A stretch of DNA of 64,000 bases from NCBI RefSeq assembly GCF_000758325.1, contig NZ_CP009459.1, positions 1,798,001 to 1,862,000 of the forward strand. The letters are read 5' to 3'. The stretch comes from Cedecea neteri. Lineage in GTDB: Bacteria; Pseudomonadota; Gammaproteobacteria; Enterobacterales; Enterobacteriaceae. Of the stretch, positions 63,503-64,000 are shown in pieces (the stretch's first letter is position 1; every line of letters begins with the position of its first letter). A model generated the notes under the pieces. The model was not told where the DNA came from and did no database searches. It saw nothing but the letters and a program-made list of their open reading frames with translations. Position numbers and translations under genes: made by a program.

Positions 63503-64000
63503 CTACCGCATAAATGCCGGCAGTTTTTGCTCGTAGCCAGAAATAGCGGCTTCGTGCTGCAGCGTCAGGCCGATGCTGTCCAGGCCGTTCAACATGCAGT
63601 GACGGCGGAAGCTATCCAGCTCAAAGGTATAACGCTTCTCGCCCGCCTGAACCGTCTGGGCTTCCAGGTCGACGACAAACTTAATGCCAGGCTGGGCGTC
63701 GACCAGTTTGAACAACTCATCCACCTGCTCATCGCTCAAGATAACCGGCAACAGCTGGTTATTAAACGAGTTGCCGTAGAAAATGTCCGCAAAGCTTGGC
63801 GCAATCACCACTTTGAAACCGTAGTCGGTTAATGCCCACGGGGCGTGCTCGCGAGATGAACCGCAGCCGAAGTTTTCGCGCGCCAGCAGAATTGAGGCAC
63901 CTTTAAATTCCGGGTAGTTCAGCACGAATTCCGGGTTAGGGACTTGTCCTGCATCGTCCAGAAAACGCCAGTCGTTAAACAGATGTGCGCCAAAACCGGT
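63503..64000 (-). CDS. leuD: 3-isopropylmalate dehydratase small subunit (5' end outside window)
   Basis: Small subunit that, with LeuC, isomerises 2- and 3-isopropylmalate in leucine synthesis. The reading frame stays open to base 64000, so the N-terminus lies beyond the window; about 165 of roughly 201 residues are visible. The swivelling aconitase domain motifs [24 protein letters not shown] and the C-terminal [20 protein letters not shown] are intact. It converges on setA; leuC should precede it outside the window. Confidence 0.96.
   Translation of the reverse strand, partial: TGFGAHLFNDWRFLDDAGQVPNPEFVLNYPEFKGASILLARENFGCGSSREHAPWALTDYGFKVVIAPSFADIFYGNSFNNQLLPVILSDEQVDELFKLVDAQPGIKFVVDLEAQTVQAGEKRYTFELDSFRRHCMLNGLDSIGLTLQHEAAISGYEQKLPAFMR

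Overview
The window is a chromosomal segment of a member of the Enterobacteriaceae. From about 5.4 kb to the right edge it follows the 0-2 minute region of the Escherichia coli map: arcA, yjjY, yjtD, thrLABC, yaaX, yaaA, yaaJ, talB, mog, satP, dnaKJ, nhaAR, rpsT, ribF-ileS-lspA-fkpB-ispH-rihC, dapB, carAB, kefFC, folA, apaH-apaG-rsmA-pdxA-surA-lptD, djlA, rluA, rapA, polB, yabI, thiQPB, sgrR, sgrS/sgrT, setA and leuD. Proteins resemble the E. coli ones closely in length and motifs, but the sequence is clearly not Escherichia. The cai/fix/yaaU block, yaaW/yaaI and araBADC, which lie inside this interval in E. coli K-12, are missing, and other genes occupy some junctions. Loss of araBADC would suit an arabinose-negative genus such as Cedecea, but that assignment is only a guess.

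Region 1 (1-5359) is accessory: the 3' part of a dipeptide/oligopeptide-type ABC importer (two permeases and one protein with two fused ATPase domains), translationally coupled to a CocE/NonD-type serine hydrolase. The layout suggests uptake of a peptide-like or acylated compound followed by cytoplasmic cleavage. Region 2 (5.4-12.5 kb) has the redox regulator arcA with a long leader that carries the conserved microgene yjjY on the other strand, then the attenuated threonine operon. Region 3 (12.5-25 kb) holds yaaX, yaaA, an amino-acid symporter, transaldolase, mog, a metabolite:H+ symporter that E. coli lacks here, satP, the heat-shock dnaKJ operon with two sigma-32 promoters, and nhaAR.

Region 4 (25-41 kb) has ribosomal protein S20, the ribF-ileS-lspA-fkpB-ispH-rihC series, dapB, carAB with tandem ARG boxes, a small lipoprotein and the KefF/KefC potassium efflux system. 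Region 5 (41-50 kb) has folA and the lptD-surA-pdxA-rsmA-apaG-apaH operon for outer membrane assembly, cofactor synthesis and ribosome maturation. Region 6 (50-64 kb) has rluA, rapA flanked by a full ERIC element and a shorter relative, SOS-controlled polB, yabI, the TPP-riboswitch-controlled thiamine importer thiBPQ, and the sugar-phosphate stress module sgrR-sgrS/sgrT-setA, ending in leuD cut by the window edge.

Most of the window is conserved core genome. I see no prophage, integrase, CRISPR array, tRNA or rRNA. The most interesting signals are the transporter-hydrolase operon, an extended sgrT whose stop codon lies inside the SgrS base-pairing region, a possible short transcript with its own terminator upstream of arcA, the paired ERIC-type repeats around rapA, an enlarged LptD segment, and the gene-content differences from E. 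coli.
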